Positions 12,906-25,143 of a stretch of 64,000 nucleotides of DNA are shown here, one piece after another. The stretch covers positions 124,001 to 188,000 of the forward strand of contig JAGQDJ010000090.1 in NCBI GenBank assembly GCA_022885665.1, given 5' to 3'. The stretch comes from Triops longicaudatus. Its lineage: Eukaryota; Arthropoda; Branchiopoda; Notostraca; Triopsidae. How positions within the stretch are numbered: position 1 is the stretch's first letter; every line of letters begins with the position of its first letter. The notes beneath the pieces are model-generated. The model had not been told where the DNA came from. It made no database searches and saw only the letters and a program-made list of their open reading frames with translations. The position numbers were made by a program, and so were the translations under genes.

Positions 12906-15766
12906 TCAGTGATTTTCGTCAGGCACAAAAACTTCCACCGGGGCATCAAAACCAGTTCCGTGTTTGAACTCCGGCTGGCTTCCCTCAGAATTTTCCTTAC
13001 AACAGTATGAGAGAAAAAGCCTGAAAGCAAAGAGCACGAACATATAATAATGAAAGAAAACCGGTTGTGCTATCAAAATTGGCAAAAGAGGTAGATTTAA
13101 GGATCGTGAAATGCCAGGTTTCTTACCCTTCGCTAAAAGTCATGTCTTTGCCAAACGCTTCGCCATCTTGGACAGTTTGCGGGAGCGGCTGATTTAAAGT
13201 CTCGGGTAACCGTAACGCCAAAATGCCGCCCAAAATGTTCAGAACACCCATAATTACAATCGGCAATGTTAGCCAGTCACTACCCTGTTTTTGGGGCGAG
13301 ATCAAGTTGACATGTTTGTTAAAACTCGAAATCCTGCTCATCAGAACTAACAAGGTCAAAGCTCGCACGAATTTTTGTTGATAATGGGGTACGATTTAAC
13401 GATTTCATGTTACTGTCATGCATTCTTCTAATGTGTCTTGTACTCTGATACTGTACCAGATAGTTTAGGAAGGGAACGGTGGCTAAACCCACGCCACCCA
13501 TGGCTGCGGAAAAGCCCATACCGACGCCTCGTACTTCGGTAGGATACAACTCGCCTCCGTACTGGAAGATTACCATGATTCCTCCTGCAATGCTCAGTTT
13601 GGCAACAAGGAAGAGAATAAGCGTGGCCACTGCCATGTCTACAAGCAAGGTTAAATTTGTTATCGCATATTGGCAGTCACGATTTGTCTTTTATGTTCTC
13701 TCATTTGCACTTTTTTTCATATTTCATTTTTCAGCCTTGTAACTTTCTAATTCAGGGTTCAGACGGATAGAAAACGTGGGAGGTTAAAACGGTAAGATAC
13801 CTGGGGGTGTAAGAGCGGTACTAAGTGCTGCTAATCCACTCACGATCATGAAGAAGCACAGGGATAATCTTCTGCCAAACTTTTCCATTCCGATGTATGA
13901 GAAAAAATAGCCTGGCATTTCCACCAAGCACGACAAAAAGAAACTGAGATAGCCATCAGTTCCCATGGCGGGTCCATAGTAGCTGAGGCCAATAAATACT
14001 GTTTGACACACAACCCTAGGTTTCCAAAACAAACGATAAGGGAGTAAAGCGAGCATGAATAGCAACGAGGCGTAAGTCGTGCAGATGTGCGAAAAGCATA
14101 CCAGCAAAACGAAACGACGAAGGTCTTCAGTCGCATGTTAGGCGTTCGGAACAGGTCGTAGAAACCAGCCGTGGCGGGGTTTCCCAGGGATGAGCTCTTC
14201 TGGTTGCCCTTTGTTGATACGGAAAATGCGGTAAAGGAAGTTTGCCATGAAAATTTTCAAGGTTAGTACGATCAGTGAGCAAGTTTAAGGATGCACTTTC
14301 ATCCGGAAGAAAAATGTTTTATTATACTTGTAATTTTGCCATGTAGTCGGGGGGCAATTTAGCTTGATTGATGGATGATAATTTTTCTAAAAATTGACCA
14401 ACTTCAGTCCAACGCTGCCGGATTAGGAGCCAGCGTGGTGTATCGGGTAAAAACCTATACAGAAGTTTTATTAAACTAATTTATCAACATCTTGCAAAGT
14501 TAATATTGGCAATGTAAGTTAAATTAATAAAATGTAAAAGAATGAATTCTGGATACTAAAATAGGCAAACATTACCAATGAAAAGCAAAAAATCCAACAA
14601 AAGGAACGGAAGTTGCGAAAGCCAAGTGACGCCAGTCGCGCACCATGAACGTTATTCCGCTGAGGAGGAGTAATCCTACAGCGTAGTACATGTTGAGTAA
14701 AAAGGATACGAAAGTTCGTTTCGTGGGTCCTACAAACTCCAAGCCTGGAAAGACAAGGAATTGGCAAGAAGCAAGAATTAGAAGTTTTGTGAGAAGAATG
14801 CAAGTTTGAGCGTCGCTGCACATTCTTTTATCGCATTCGCCTTACACATGAGTAAGCTAATTTGAAGAATCGCAGGAACGGTAAGTCCTACAACGAAACG
14901 GCTGGCGGTCCACGAGATCACTTCCGGTGCCAAGGCCGTCGCAATGCCACCAATAATTCCGGTCGTTAAGCAAATGAAATAGCTTTTCCGGCGACCAATT
15001 CTGCAAAACTTACTACTTTATGAATTCCGTCATGATTTTAAAAAATAATGTACTTGTCCGCTAGGTAGCCGAAAATGAAGACCCCGATAATAGACGCCGT
15101 GTTGAGAATTGACAAGCTAATTGTAGGAACAATGCCATTCTTGCAGACTAACTCGAACTGATATTCAACATTTATTTTAGATTTCTGAGATAAAGAAAGA
15201 AATCAACGGGACTTACATCAATTAAAGTAGATGAAGGCACTTGAACAGTGTCAAACTCCCATCCATATTTGCATTCATTTAACGTCCGCTCGGTATTGTT
15301 AAATGAAAAGAAGTCCCCCACCGTAGTATAGTTAGCTTCATAAAATGTGCAACGGCTAAATTTGCCATCCTGCAGAAAGGAATACATTGGGACAATTTGT
15401 GTTCGTTATTTGGTTGCATATTAAAAATTGGTCTTTAATACATAATGTTAGAGAGGCCAGCTCTATCTCGTGCAACTTCTAACACTTTTCTTGTGACAGC
15501 GTGTGTCAGAACTTGATGGCCATTGGAACAACTAATATTAGTACTTGAAAAGGTATGCTGGCTAATTTGCGTTGTTGTTCACTCCACTCAGGAGGGAAAT
15601 ACTCAGCTGGCACTTTGCACCAATGATCCGGTACCAAGCTCATGAAAACTTGGTTGAAGATCCAGAAACCGCAAGGGATACATGCAGGCATGCACACAAA
15701 GAACAACAGTAGTTTCTGATATTTGCCAAATTCACCAACTAGCTGAAACACTTGATCCAGATCCAT
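12906..15766 (-). CDS. SLC22-type organic cation transporter, copy A
   Basis: Eleven exons, from 5': 15545-15766, 15217-15369, 15054-15157, 14846-15000, 14576-14744, 14328-14454, 14102-14208, 13801-14015, 13457-13638, 13127-13284, 12906-13020. They give 568 codons plus stop, the usual SLC22 size. SLC22 proteins are 12-helix major facilitator carriers moving organic cations, anions or carnitine across the plasma membrane. Hallmarks: N-terminal MDLDQVFQLVGEFGKYQK and TM1, then a large cysteine-bearing extracellular loop; IGRRKSYF after TM2; WFLPDTPRWLL before the central loop; YYGPAMGTDGYLSFFLSC; and GELYPTEVRGVGMG. The substrate cannot be read from sequence. Exon 10 runs into a TAA inside its own donor (GAAGG|GTAAG), so intron retention would shorten the protein; exon 11 restores a hydrophilic tail ending VPDENH. 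Its partner lies 1.6 kb upstream in the same orientation. Confidence 0.93.
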
Positions 15767-17331
15767 AGCAAAAACCTTGTACTACGTAAAGAAAGTCTAT
15801 GGCTTAAGAATCTTGGTCACAGCAAGTCGCTTGCAATTTGGTCTTGTTTCAGTGCGATGCGCGTAGTATCACCGTTGACGGCATTCTGGGCGCCAAATGA
15901 AAATTCAAGGTGAAGTCGGACGCCTTTTATAATATGTGCTACAGTGACGAAGTACGGAACAATCAGATGCTAAAGAAGTAAGACTTGTACTTTTGTTCCA
16001 ATTCCTCCCATTCGCCTCCCTCCGACCACGTTTTTTACATTCCTTCACCCGCTTTTTTTCGGTATTGAAGTGGAATGGATTGTTCCGCGGTTTTGAAACT
16101 TCGGAGACTGAGCTACCATTGACCCGCTAACTACGAAGGTTTGTGAGCTACGAGGGTTCAGCTTATGACAAAAATACGAAGAAAAAACAATGACACTTAT
16201 AATAGTATCGATGGTTCGAAAGTGTTACTTCATTGTAAATCCATACAAAAACTAATGGAATGTCACGTTCTTTTGCTATCGTTAGTTTCCTTTTCGAATA
16301 CCGACATTTAAGTAAACTTGTGTCGCTGTTTCTAGTTATTCATTTAAAAATGACCTGACAGCTTTGACTCGAAACACTTCGGAAAATGTGCAAATAGGAA
16401 ACAGAAAGCTAACCTTTGAGTACCTATCTCACACTTCGGTTTAGACAAGTTTATGGAACAATTTGTCAATAACTAATTGGTCGAGGCAACATTGCACATC
16501 AAAGGTGTATTTCTTACATTGTGCGTTCGTCACATAACATTTCGTGCCAAAAATAGTGTAAAATATCTTTATATTAAATAATTAATTGCAAACGTAAAAT
16601 TAAAAGTAATACTCGTAGTAAAGGTATACAAGCAGAACCTCAAAAGCAATTAAGTAATGACGGGTATTGCATTAACATGGAATTGTTATGTCAAGTAATA
16701 TTTTCCAAGAAGAAGTACTACGCCTATATCAAATAATGTAAGTTTTTAAGCTACCGTATGAAATTAGATTTACGCGACTAATCGGGAATCACTCAACAGT
16801 ATTACGAGCGAACATTGAATTTTGCGGAACGAATGGTCACAATAGCGAAAGACTTTTCTTTTTCCATCTTCACTCAGAAGAAAAAAGGTGGATCATATTT
16901 CTTGCTTTACTTTCCATTTCCTTTTCATGCAAAAAATGTCACTTCCCTGTTTGGAATGTCGAGTTTTCTTAATGTATTTATCGTACAGTGAACAGAAGAT
17001 AATTGGTGGCTTTCTCAGTTAGTAGCCCGTTTCTCCAACAAAACACGATATCCGTCTCTTCATGCGTGATGTGTGATACGTGAAGCCGGAGCATGTAAAA
17101 AATCGAAGGTCAGCCAAGTCATTGGGTACATTTCAGATATACCTTTTATTTTTTTATTTTTTTTATATAGGCAACACGTGAGATAAGGGCACTTAGGCGC
17201 GTTCCTTGCTCTGTACATAAGAATAATTAACTCAAAATATCTTTTCAAAACGTAGAAAAATCCCATCCCTGTACCACGCCATATATCACATATTTCTTTT
17301 ACACATGTGTTCTTGTATATTTGATGCACTT
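15767..17331. other. Spacer between the two SLC22 copies
   Basis: This holds the promoter and 5' UTR of copy A and the 3' UTR of copy B. The only signal I can support is the TATA-like element at 15924-15931 on the minus strand. The rest is AT-rich, without an open frame worth calling. Confidence 0.5.
15924..15931 (-). promoter_or_regulatory. TATA-like box upstream of SLC22 copy A
   Basis: The minus strand reads TATAAAAG, about 160 bp upstream of the copy A start codon. This leaves room for a start site near 15895-15900 and a short 5' UTR. Assignment rests on motif and position only. Confidence 0.45.
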
Positions 17332-20300
17332 TTAGTAAGAGTTTTGATGGCGGTTCTCAACTAAAAATACTTGAGGACGATGGTTAGGTTTCTTCGGTTC
17401 GGTTGCCTGAATTTCGAATTTCCCCGTGGTGCCACGAGGTCTGCGAAACACGCTTTTCAATGTCGAAAATCCTCTATTGGTTGTTGCATGGAAACACCCA
17501 AATGTGCCAAACGTGGAAGAAAAAGAAATCAAACGAGTGTGTTAATTTTAAGGTCGCACCAAGCAAAACAGGAAGCAACTTTAAGAAAGACGGGTTACCT
17601 TGGCCAACAAGTGAAGTCCTTCCCAAATAATTCACCATCCGCGACAGTCTGGGGCAAAGGTTGATTCAACGTTTCAGGAAGTCTTAAGGACAAGATGCCC
17701 CCAAGGATTGTAAATGCACCCATGATGGCTATAGGTAACGCTAACCACTGGCTTCCCTAATCATTCGTACCCCACGAAAAAGATAACATGAACTTTGTTA
17801 ATACGAGAGAAAAGGGCAAAGTAACAAGGCTCGCTTTGCTTTTTGCGTAGTTCTCTTAAAATTTGTTTGGTTTTTGCGCACTTAGCTAGATACTTAGATT
17901 TTGTTTCCGTCAACAACATGAAACTAGGATTAGGTAAGTTGTATGTAGCGTCTACTTACGACCTTGAACCAAGACTGGAATTATAAAAATTAAAGAGAAT
18001 TGAAATAACGTGGAAATATTGCGATTTTTAATAATTTTTCTTCGAGCACTGCTAAGGTTCTGGTACGGACATGGTTTAGATATTCTTTAGTTCATAAATT
18101 CCAGATAAACATACATGTATTTACCTATCAATTTAATTATTTTTTTACCTGCCTATTGTGTTCTATATTTTCATTCCTGACATTGGCAAAGGTACTTGAT
18201 TTAATTTGATTATATATTTGATTTGAATATCAGAATTACCAGGTAATTGATAAATGGGATAATAACGACCCCAACGTTGCCCAAATATGACGAAAAGCCG
18301 ATACCAACGCCTCGTACTTCTGTTGGGTACAGCTCGCCTCCAAACTGGAAAATAATCATCGTACCAGCTGCAATGGTCATCTTCGCTATCAAGTACAGCA
18401 CTAACGTAGCCATCTCAGCATCTAGAATGTAATTAAATTTCTTAACTATTCAGAGTGTTCTCAACAAATGCCGAACAAACCTGATGGCATAACTGCCGTG
18501 CTAATGGCCGCAATACCGCTCGTTATCATAAGAAAACAGAGTGGGAGGCGCCTGCCGAAGCGATCCATTGTTAAGAGACAAAGGAAGTAACCTGGAATTT
18601 CCACAACACAGGACAAAAAGAAGCTGAGATACCCATCAGTGCCCATTGCCGGTCCATAGTAACTCAGGCCTACATACACGGTCTCATTTACAACCCTAAA
18701 CAACAAATTGTGACTCATTAGTGACGATTATCTGCTCGGTGCGCGTCGTTGAGTCGTATTTACTTTTTACAAACTTTTTTTTATCATTTTCTTACCAGCT
18801 GAAAGTAATGAGGATGGTTTTGAGACGTAAATTAGGCGTCCGGAACAAATCACGCAAACCAGCTTCTTTTTCTGGTTCTTGTTCTAAAGACTGACCAGGA
18901 GTTATGGGCGTGCCTTTTGCTGGCGGCTCTTGCACCGTGCCCTACATAAATTTAGCGTTCAGTTCGGGACCAGAGATGTCAGAAGAAACGAAAGAAAAAA
19001 GGGCAACGAAAGGAAAAATAAGGCTTGACAAAAGAAGAGTGATTATTTACGACTACAAAGACGCTCGATCATGACGAAGGATATTTGTCGTGAGTTTTTA
19101 ACTTTAGAAAGTGTGAGTGGCTCACTTTGAACTTCTCGATGAGATTATCGGGAACTTGTTTCCCGTTAATGCGAGCTACTTTGTTAAAAAACTGGCTCAA
19201 ATGTTCCCACTGTCCATGCGCTAGAAGCCAGCGTGGTGACTCGGGTAAAACGCTGCTCAAATACAAAAATAATCAGTTATACTTCATAATCGTTCTGTGT
19301 CTTTCAATTATTTTTTATACATTATTTTCCTTTTCTGTGTATCTTTAATTATATACGTTTTACTGTTTACGGTACGTTAACGTATTTATCCGTTCTGTTT
19401 ATACATCTGAATCATTCGCTCAGTAAGTTCTGAAACATCTGTTCATCAATTGAGTGCAACTTTGTGTACAGACCTTGCGAGACAGCTTAATAATTCGTCT
19501 TATCATATATCCAAAATTTAAGTTTAACCAACCAAAAAATTTCAACATAAGTTTTAGGTTTCATATTGTGTCTAAGACCAATTTTTTTCTATGACAAAGT
19601 CAATAACTCTAGAGAAAAAGTAAAAATCTACCGAATTCCTCTGTCAAAAGCACTTCGATATGAATAACCCGTCAATTAAACGGGTTGACAAAACTTACTG
19701 ACCCACGTAATGTCCTGAAACTACTAAAGTGAAATAAATAAGAAGCAAAAAAAACAGCAAACACTGTTTTCTTTTAATAACATACATCCAGTAGACGTAA
19801 AAGGCAATAAAAGGTGCAGCCGTAGCGTAAGCCAGATTCCTCCAGTCACGGACTCCGTAAGCCACTCCGCTGAAAGCTAGAAGGCCGACAACATAGAAAA
19901 TGTTGCTCAAGAAACTCACGTGAGTTCTTTTCTCCGGTCCCACCAATTCCAAACCTACAGAGCATTGTTCGTTAGTTTGTGTTCCATCAGTAAACACCCA
20001 TGTGAGTTGCTTACAAATGACGAAGGGGATTTGCAAGATAGCTGGCACCGTGAGACCTACGATAAATCGTATTATACAGAAGGAAATGATCTCCGGTGCC
20101 CATGCCGTCGCGATACCTCCTATAATCTCCATTGATAAGCAGATAAAATAAGCCTTTTTCCTTCCGAAGCTGTAAAACAAGATGCACGATAAAGTTACAA
20201 GCTTTGCATTAACATTCCTTAAGCTATCCTACTGGTCTGAGATCATTCCAAACGTAATTGTTCCAATCAACCCTCCGGCACTTAGGATTGCTAAACTCAC

Positions 20301-20841
20301 CGTGGGCATCATTGCTTTTGAGCAAACAAGTTCGTACTACGAGCAACAAAGAAAAAATGTCACGTTACGCTTCAGTGAACAAATACGCGAAAATACTCAC
20401 GTCTATTACAATCGAAGAAAATATCTCGGACGTATCGAATTCCCAACCGTATTTACAAGGTGCAATGGGCCAACTCGAATTTGGTTCGGTGATTTCGGGA
20501 TCGAGATTGGCGTAATCGATGTCATAGAAAGAGCATTGACTAAATTTTCCGTCCTAATTAAGTTTCGTTCATTGTTAGAAAAAACGACGAGAAATGTGTG
20601 AGCTTTGCTATAGTGGGTTTACTTCTAAAGGAATGCTAATTTGCCGCCGTTGGTCTTGGGATCTGTTACTCAGGGCTAAGTTCGGCACGGCACACCAATG
20701 ATCGGGAGTTTCCATCATGAAAACTTGGTTGAACGCGTGAAAACCACACGGAAAACACGCTGGCAAGCAAACGAGGAATAAAAGTAATTTCTGATAACGA
20801 CCATATTCACCCACGTGGGGAAGCACATCGTCTATATCCAT
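17332..20841 (-). CDS. SLC22-type organic cation transporter, copy B
   Basis: Exons from 5': 20623-20841, 20401-20553, 20233-20336, 20015-20169, 19786-19954, 19126-19252, 18796-18941, 18481-18695, 18240-18421, 17599-17756, 17332-17473 (589 codons plus stop). Eight of eleven exons have exactly the same length as in copy A, and every intron phase is the same, so this is a tandem duplicate. Start MDIDDVLPHVGEYGRYQK, HFGRKKAYF after TM2, VLPESPRWLL, YYGPAMGTDGYLSFFLSC and GELYPTEVRGVGIG mark the SLC22 family. Differences lie in the first exon, in the linker of exon 7 (longer by 39 nt, rich in Pro and Glu) and in the tail, which ends NRHQNSY. Divergent loops and tails suggest different substrates or regulation (inference). 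Exon 11 uses the acceptor CAATAG at 17474. Confidence 0.93.
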
Positions 20842-23800
20842 AATTATCCTAGGATCTTTGTGTCAAGTCCGAAGAAAAAACGAGTTACTTCACGGTTTCA
20901 CACTGATTGGAATCGGCGTTGTGGACTGGAGCTACTCGTGCAGTCTTGCGTGACTGGACATTAGCTAGATGGACGCAGCGAACAAATATGCTCGTTTTGT
21001 ATGTCGACACACATTCAGGCTATAGGCACAGGCTCACTTGTTGCTAGTGAAACCAATACGTAAGCTACACTGCTACGGTAGGTATAATATTTAACTTTCT
21101 CTGAACCGCAACACATGGGTCATTGAGCGTGTATCGAAAACGTGTTCCCGGATCGTTGAAAACAATCAGAGATGAAACGCTCGGCCTGGTCTGAAACCTT
21201 ACTGTTCTAAAGTCAGGAACTTACAGTCCAAAGAGCTCTGGAGGAGTTTTATTATACTCCGTCACGGCCATGGCCTAATAGTCTGTTTTGCATTCATCCT
21301 TGGCACGGAAATAAGAACTTAACGCTTTTCCGGTATGCAGCAGGGGTAACAGGAGGAAAACGCAACTGATTTAACTTTTCTGTTTAGTTGTACAAATTAC
21401 TGGTACAGTACACACAATGATGGTCAAGTGAACGAACGAACTTCCACGACAAAAGTAGCTTGAAGGTCGGACGCGATTTATAGTGTCCCCCTTTATTTTG
21501 CGTTTTCCCCCTCCGTTTGTGAAATTTTGACTTGACCTTGAAAATCTTTATAGCCAGTCTTGGTTATGTCATTAGATCGTTCTGCTTGATGTTCTAAGAA
21601 AAGACTTTTGTCACTAGTCTCTCATTATGGGATTTTTTTTTCGCAATGCTCAATTTTACATGGGAGGAAATTCTGAATAACCGTAACACATTCCCTGAAC
21701 ACGCACGAAAACATCGCGGAAAATATTATAAAGCAATCTTTGTTACATAGAAATTTTGTGAAATCGACTTATGAGTCCTGACACATATCCCGTTGGCTTC
21801 TTTCTACAGCATTACAACTTTTGGGACAATCCTCCAGTTAGCTTTTATGCATGATGAAAGAGATACGCCAACGTGTTCCATTGGTATTCCATGACACGAA
21901 AGATTCCGTGTTACTGTTATCGCGAGTGGGAAAAATAAAATTGCAATGTGGAAGCAAATGTTGTTGGAAGTTATGCGTTTTGTTAATACTAGTTAGCTGA
22001 GGACACACTCTTTCATTTACCAAAACCTAACCATGTGCTTAGGCAAGAATTCTCGCTTTCCCATGGAAAAACCGGTTGCTATAATGAGTGGGAAATTTTC
22101 TTTTTTAATATTTGGTTTTGTCAGATATCTCTAAAAGGAATAGCGTGAGACCTTTGAGGTTCATCTTGGATGACATTGGTAACTTTATTCACAGTTCTCA
22201 AGTTAAAAAACAGCGTGGTTATGAAATATTTTGTTAGTTATTTCCATAAGATAAGCGCTCCAGATTAATGCTTTTTATTAAGTATATTTTTACAATTTGG
22301 CTATAGGATTTTTTCGGTGTTTCCTCGCATACATTCGTTTCTTTAGTACAGTAATTTGCCTTACAGCCATCTACGTAACGTTCACTTTCTAAGTTTGTCA
22401 AGGTCTTTTCATTTATAAAAGCAAGAAGTGTTAAACTTCGCACGAATATCGTTATGAAATGAAAAGTATCGTTTGTCTACTAATAAGTGTGATGTCTGCT
22501 TATATTGTTACGTTCACACTGTTACAAATTCCGTTTATTGGAAACTTCTACTTCACAACTACAATACAATCGCTACAAGCCAAACATTACTAAAACCACC
22601 CTTCCTCCCAGGCTCGTCCTCACTGACCAACCTCTTGGTCTTCCCTTGACTACTTGCTGACTGACTTCTCTCTGACTCTCCCCTTGACCTTTCATCCACC
22701 TTTCTTAACATTGACCTGTCGACCCTTCCGCATGAGTCCCAAGAGACGACGCTTTTGGGAAAGCATCCAAGGAGCCTGGGGAGTAATTAGGCTCAAGCCG
22801 GATACGGAACGCCACAATATACGTATTTGACGGAGCCGCGTGATCATAATGTATGTGATGTTTTTAATCAATGTAGTAATTATAAACATTCCTTTGACCT
22901 TTTGAACGTTGTTTCACCTTTGCTGATTATACCCGTATTATACTTGCATTTGAACATTTAAATATCTACCAAGTTCACTGAAGGTCGTGTTGTGTCGTAC
23001 ACTACCGCAAAATCCGCTTGAGCTTTATCCTCCCTAAGGGTTCAATGCCCGTAATTTCCCGTAACTACATTCCCGTGATTGGATTTGGACTTTGTTCTGT
23101 TATTCAAATGAATGAAAAATGAAACGACTTTTTTATATGTGACCACTTGGATTCAAGTCAATTAACTCATGATAAGAATTAACATAACCTTAGGAATTGA
23201 ACCAATGCCTAACTTTTTTCCTATCATTTGAAAGTCAAACTTGTAACGCCAAAGCATTAGGAATACCCTAAGAAGACCAATTTGACAATTAAACAAACAT
23301 AAATAGAAAAAAAAGATAAGTGTTTTTGAAATCCCATTTAAGCTTTCAAGGAAGTTTAAATGAATGCAGCATTTGACATAAATTAGCAAAATTATGAGTA
23401 AATATTAGTATTGTTAAAAAATATACAAAATATGAGACGGCTTTTGAAGTTGTTTTCGAGCAGAATATGTAGTAAAGGTATCTGAACTTCTATAATGCGA
23501 GCAATTTTTCCACATCTCATGTGAACTCCATGGAAAGAATCGTAATCCAAAATTACACCTTTTCCTCTACGGAATAGTCCAATCCCAGGATTACCGGAGT
23601 TTTACGGAGCAGTACCGGGTATAAAACAAGTAAGTAGACTAGGGGCAGGACAGTATGGGTAATTTTCTGTTTTTAGTTTTCACTTTACGTGAAGGAGAAC
23701 TCTAGCCCGAAATTTACTCCTTAGATGAACTAGTGTCCTGGCTGTCAAACGAGCACATTACGCTTCAAGAAGACGAAAAATAAGACCATATGACCATGGA

Positions 23801-25143
23801 AACTAGAGGAACTCCCAGCTGTTCAAAATGAGATGCTGGGTACACAGCTTAGACGAGGGGATCAGACAAAATGGCCGTGTAATTTGCGAAAAGGAAGCTG
23901 AAAAGATCGATTTTTTAATTACGTAGTAGATTTTAAAGATATTTATGAAAAGTTACAGGTATAACAAAAATGAATAATAGAAACATTCTAGTATTCTACT
24001 AGTGTGAAAATCCGTTTTTCCTCATCTCACCATTTGCACGACACAGAACTTGCGGTCAAAACGCTTCAGTCCAAATCGTACAGAAGGGCCACGTTTGATT
24101 TTACATGTCTCCTGTAAGATTATTTTTCAATCCTTGTGACTGATTTTCCAGAAAGTTATTCTACGGCTTACGCTGTTCACAAAAATCATTGCGGTACACT
24201 TTTCAGATACTTGACGTAAGCGTGAAAAAGAAAACACTGAAACCCGTTTCTTTTAAAAAGCGCCACAAGTTCAGGTTCATATATTTTCTTGTGTACACTT
24301 CAGTGATTTTCGACGAAACTTTCATTCATATGACCTTCGTTGTATCCATTAAGTGTTTGGTTTTCTCAATTTCCGAAATGTTTGTAATTCATTAATTGTG
24401 AGTTTCGTCCAGTTTGTCCGATGTGTCAATTGTCCAGTTCCTCCTGTAGCCTACACTGTATTGCAGTTTGTGCTAACTTTTAGCATAACAAAATATTGCG
24501 TAGAATGCTTCCCGTAGCTACCATGCTGGAACATGTATGTAATAGAGAAAGTTAACACTATCGTTGGACAATCTTTTTATATTACTCGTATCTCAAAATT
24601 TTCACACTCGTCCTGAAGTAATTTTGCAATTTGCAACTTTTTCTCTTCCCCTGAGTTTTGAACTATCGCTACCGGGCAAGACTTGTCAAGTCTCTATAGA
24701 TCACAAATAGCGCACAATTGTTTTCAGAATAAATTGTACAATTACTATAACCTCAATAGACCACGAAACTGACACAAAAGCACACAAGAAAAAACTGGTA
24801 AAAAGGAGATCGATCGATCCTACCTAGATGTGTTTATTTTTATCCCTAGATGGCAGTGTAATCGACTGTTTACGTGTAGCGTAAGTGCTCCTTTGGCTGC
24901 TTTGCTGATTTAAATATAAAAATAGATAGTAGGAGTACTATAATTTTTATATTCAAGTGTACTTTCTTCGTGAAGGCGCAAGTAAGTGTACAAATTTTAT
25001 AAAATAAGCATAGTACGCAACACAGGATCCAAAGCCAGGGCAAACTTTCGCCATATGTTTCAATGATCTCTCCACCACTGGATATTGCAACTCTAATTCA
25101 TCTGTTGCGGTTTTTGTTAACAAGCACTTTTTGTAGATAAAGA
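20842..25143. other. Gene-poor region upstream of SLC22 copy B and UBA5
   Basis: About 4.3 kb of AT-rich sequence with no gene I can support. It contains the solo LTR at 22506-22816, described separately. It must include the divergent promoters of SLC22 copy B (-) and UBA5 (+). Short open frames (for example 22692-22889 on the minus strand, mostly inside the LTR) are not genes. Confidence 0.55.
22506..22816 (-). mobile_element. Solo LTR of a retrotransposon (Ty3/gypsy-like)
   Basis: The 311-bp unit starts TGTTACG and ends GCCACA on the plus strand, giving TG...CA termini. It is flanked by a perfect 4-bp direct repeat ATAT at 22502-22505 and 22817-22820. Read on the minus strand, an AATAAA signal lies about 30 bp before its 3' end, as expected for the R region of an LTR, so the element is placed on minus. 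No gag-pol coding remains, which fits LTR-LTR recombination. A 4-bp duplication is common for Ty3/gypsy elements. The family name is inference. Confidence 0.62.
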
